22,907 bases of DNA from a virus. Positions 21,930-22,907 of this stretch are shown here, piece by piece (positions within the stretch are counted from its first letter, which is position 1; each line of letters starts with the position of its first letter). The position numbers and the translations under genes are program-made. Location: IMG/VR virus record IMGVR_UViG_3300036832_000231, positions 1-22,907 of that record, one strand, 5' to 3'. The notes under the pieces were generated by a model, which saw only the letters and a program-made list of their open reading frames with translations, was not told the DNA's origin and did no database searches.

Positions 21930-22138
21930 TTCTTCTTCAGTTGGTCGGTGATCGCCTTACGTCGGTTGCTGTGCGCCATCTTGGCGAACGTCATCGCCAG
22001 CCGGGCCTGCTTGCCCGTCTTGCCGGGGGCGTGCTGCATCTTGCGGGCGTATTCCTGCACCCCCATTCCAGCCGCATTCGCCTTGGCCGTAAAAGCGCCC
22101 TCCTTCAGATTGGCGGCCTGGATGAACTTCTCAGCCAT
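21926..22138 (-). CDS. Small basic helical protein, 70 aa
   Basis: ATG at 22138 shares its A with the stop of the 89-aa gene (TAATG). An earlier open frame exists up to 22474, but the overlap and composition favour 22138. The sequence MAEKFIQAANLKEGAFTAKA, QEYARKMQHAPGKTGKQARL, MTFAKMAHSNRRKAITDQLK ends in a Lys run. It is very basic and helical, fit for DNA or capsid binding. Similar short basic proteins sit beside portal genes in many phages. No family can be named with confidence. Confidence 0.75.
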   Translation of the reverse strand: MAEKFIQAANLKEGAFTAKANAAGMGVQEYARKMQHAPGKTGKQARLAMTFAKMAHSNRRKAITDQLKKK

Positions 22139-22407
22139 TAGGGGCCGCCTGGAGGACCGCCCATGGGGCCGCCGGGAGGCCCGCCAGGCCCGCCAGGCCC
22201 GCCGGGGCCGCCTCCGCCCATCGCTCCGGCGAGCTGTTGCAACATCGCCTGCTGCCCGCCTTGCGGTTGCATCATGTCCTTCTGGATTCCGGTCAATGCC
22301 TTCAGACATTGCCCGACGACATTCACCATGGCAGGGTCGCGCAGAACCTGCATCAAGGCGTGAACATCGTTGATAACGCGCTGAAGTGCTGCCAGTTCGG
22401 GGTTCAC
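22138..22407 (-). CDS. Small protein with Gly-Pro-rich tail, 89 aa
   Basis: GTG at 22407 has AGGAGG (22415-22420) seven bases upstream. That decides the start; longer upstream readings run through the terminase gene. Residues 1-60 are helical (NPELAALQRVINDVHALMQV, NVVGQCLKALTGIQKDMMQP), followed by a Gln-rich bridge and a Gly/Pro/Met tail of about 28 residues made of GGP and GPP units. The tail is collagen-like but irregular. It sits between terminase and portal, where small packaging or head proteins are usual. Function unknown. Confidence 0.74.
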   Translation of the reverse strand: MNPELAALQRVINDVHALMQVLRDPAMVNVVGQCLKALTGIQKDMMQPQGGQQAMLQQLAGAMGGGGPGGPGGPGGPPGGPMGGPPGGP

Positions 22408-22414
22408 GCTCTCT

Positions 22415-22420
22415 CCTCCT
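22415..22420 (-). promoter_or_regulatory. Strong Shine-Dalgarno AGGAGG for the 89-aa gene
   Basis: AGGAGG on the minus strand, seven bases before GTG 22407, within the 35-base gap after terL. It fixes the GTG as the start. Confidence 0.8.
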
Positions 22421-22442
22421 GGACGATAAGCGAATCCTACTT

Positions 22443-22907
22443 CTAGTAGCCCGTGGCCGTGAACTGGGGCACATACGGCCGCTCCTTCGCCTCCACGACC
22501 TCCTTGGGCAGATCGGTGACCACCTTCATCCCGATGGCGAGAGCGAGCACCAGATCGTCGTTGCAGCCGGGCTGGGCCTCCGGCTTGTCGCGCTCCGAGT
22601 AGACGAAGCTGCCCAGCTCCGCCACCGTGCGCAGGCTGTTGATCACGAACTCGTGCTCGCGGATCACCGTCTCCAGGTTGTCCAGGATCACCATGCGCGT
22701 GCGCGTCGTCGTGTCGTAGCCCGTCCGATCCGTCCATTGACTGCTCAAGCGATCCCAGGTGCGGCGGGTGTAGAGCTTCGGGTAGCGGTAGCGCTTCAGC
22801 ACCTGGTCGATGGCGAGCCCCCAGCCGCCCGTCACCTCCGGCACGATCAGCGCATCCGCATAGATCCGGGCGATCCGGTACGCCTCGTCGGCCACGAGGC
22901 CCGTCTC
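22443..22907 (-). CDS. terL: Large terminase subunit, C-terminal nuclease part (partial)
   Basis: The frame is open to the right window edge; the first residues in view are ETGLVADEAYRI, so the valine codon at 22895 is not the start. 154 codons are present out of the 450-550 usual for the family. The RNase H-like nuclease section is recognised by ALIVPEVTGGWGLAIDQVLK, RTWDRLSSQWTDRTGYDTTT, VIREHEFVINSLRTVAELGS and the ending GCNDDLVLALAIGM, where the Asp pair would hold a metal ion. The ATPase half lies outside the window. TerL cuts and pumps DNA into the head. It heads the gene order of the head block. Confidence 0.88.
   Translation of the reverse strand, partial: ETGLVADEAYRIARIYADALIVPEVTGGWGLAIDQVLKRYRYPKLYTRRTWDRLSSQWTDRTGYDTTTRTRMVILDNLETVIREHEFVINSLRTVAELGSFVYSERDKPEAQPGCNDDLVLALAIGMKVVTDLPKEVVEAKERPYVPQFTATGY

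Noticed and set aside
22896-22907. Start of terL at GTG 22895
   Set aside because: The frame stays open to the edge and a 150-residue terminase would lack its ATPase half; the gene is simply cut by the window.

Overview
The window is the structural-gene half of a tailed double-stranded DNA phage (Caudoviricetes). I recognise 27 genes, all on the minus strand, with almost no space between them. Transcription therefore runs from the right edge (terminase) to the left edge (virion-associated cell-wall hydrolase). No host genes, integrase, tRNA or CRISPR array are visible. The DNA is GC-rich, with G/C-ending codons and several GTG and TTG starts, so the host is probably GC-rich. The fibre N-terminus at 8938 and the YKWEF-type fibre modules resemble those I associate with actinobacterial phages, but the host cannot be proved from the sequence.

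Head module, 22907 to 17229: C-terminal nuclease part of the large terminase (cut by the window edge), two small proteins, portal, two small proteins, scaffold, an SU10/DUF5309-type major capsid protein and an 86-aa partner. A strong hairpin terminator (17171-17200) closes this block. Neck module, 17163 to 14142: an unknown 165-aa protein, a small zinc-ribbon protein, a gp11-like adaptor and a beta-propeller-like, nozzle-like protein. No tape measure, major tail tube or sheath gene is seen. Portal, scaffold, capsid, adaptor and nozzle in this order point to a short-tailed (podovirus) virion.

Adsorption module, 14145 to 8201: a run of fibre-type genes (three with tail-collar domains, one collagen-like, three with distal lectin- or jelly-roll-like ends) plus two tiny proteins of unknown role. 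These genes share at least seven protein modules in different combinations. Most are joined by 4-base stop/start overlaps without Shine-Dalgarno sequences. A one-helix membrane peptide follows (8100-8189).

Ejection and lysis module, 8084 to the left edge: a Gly/Ala/Asn-rich 415-aa protein, a 721-aa protein with a Pro/Thr/Lys-rich linker, a 1082-aa giant protein and a two-domain peptidoglycan hydrolase with an NlpC/P60 domain. These are the likely internal virion proteins that leave the capsid with the DNA and open the wall. The hydrolase runs off the left edge into a Pro-rich tail encoded by a poly-C strand (poly-G as shown), which may be an assembly end.

The most interesting material is the mosaic fibre cassette and its translational coupling. 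I see no defence system or other non-phage system here.
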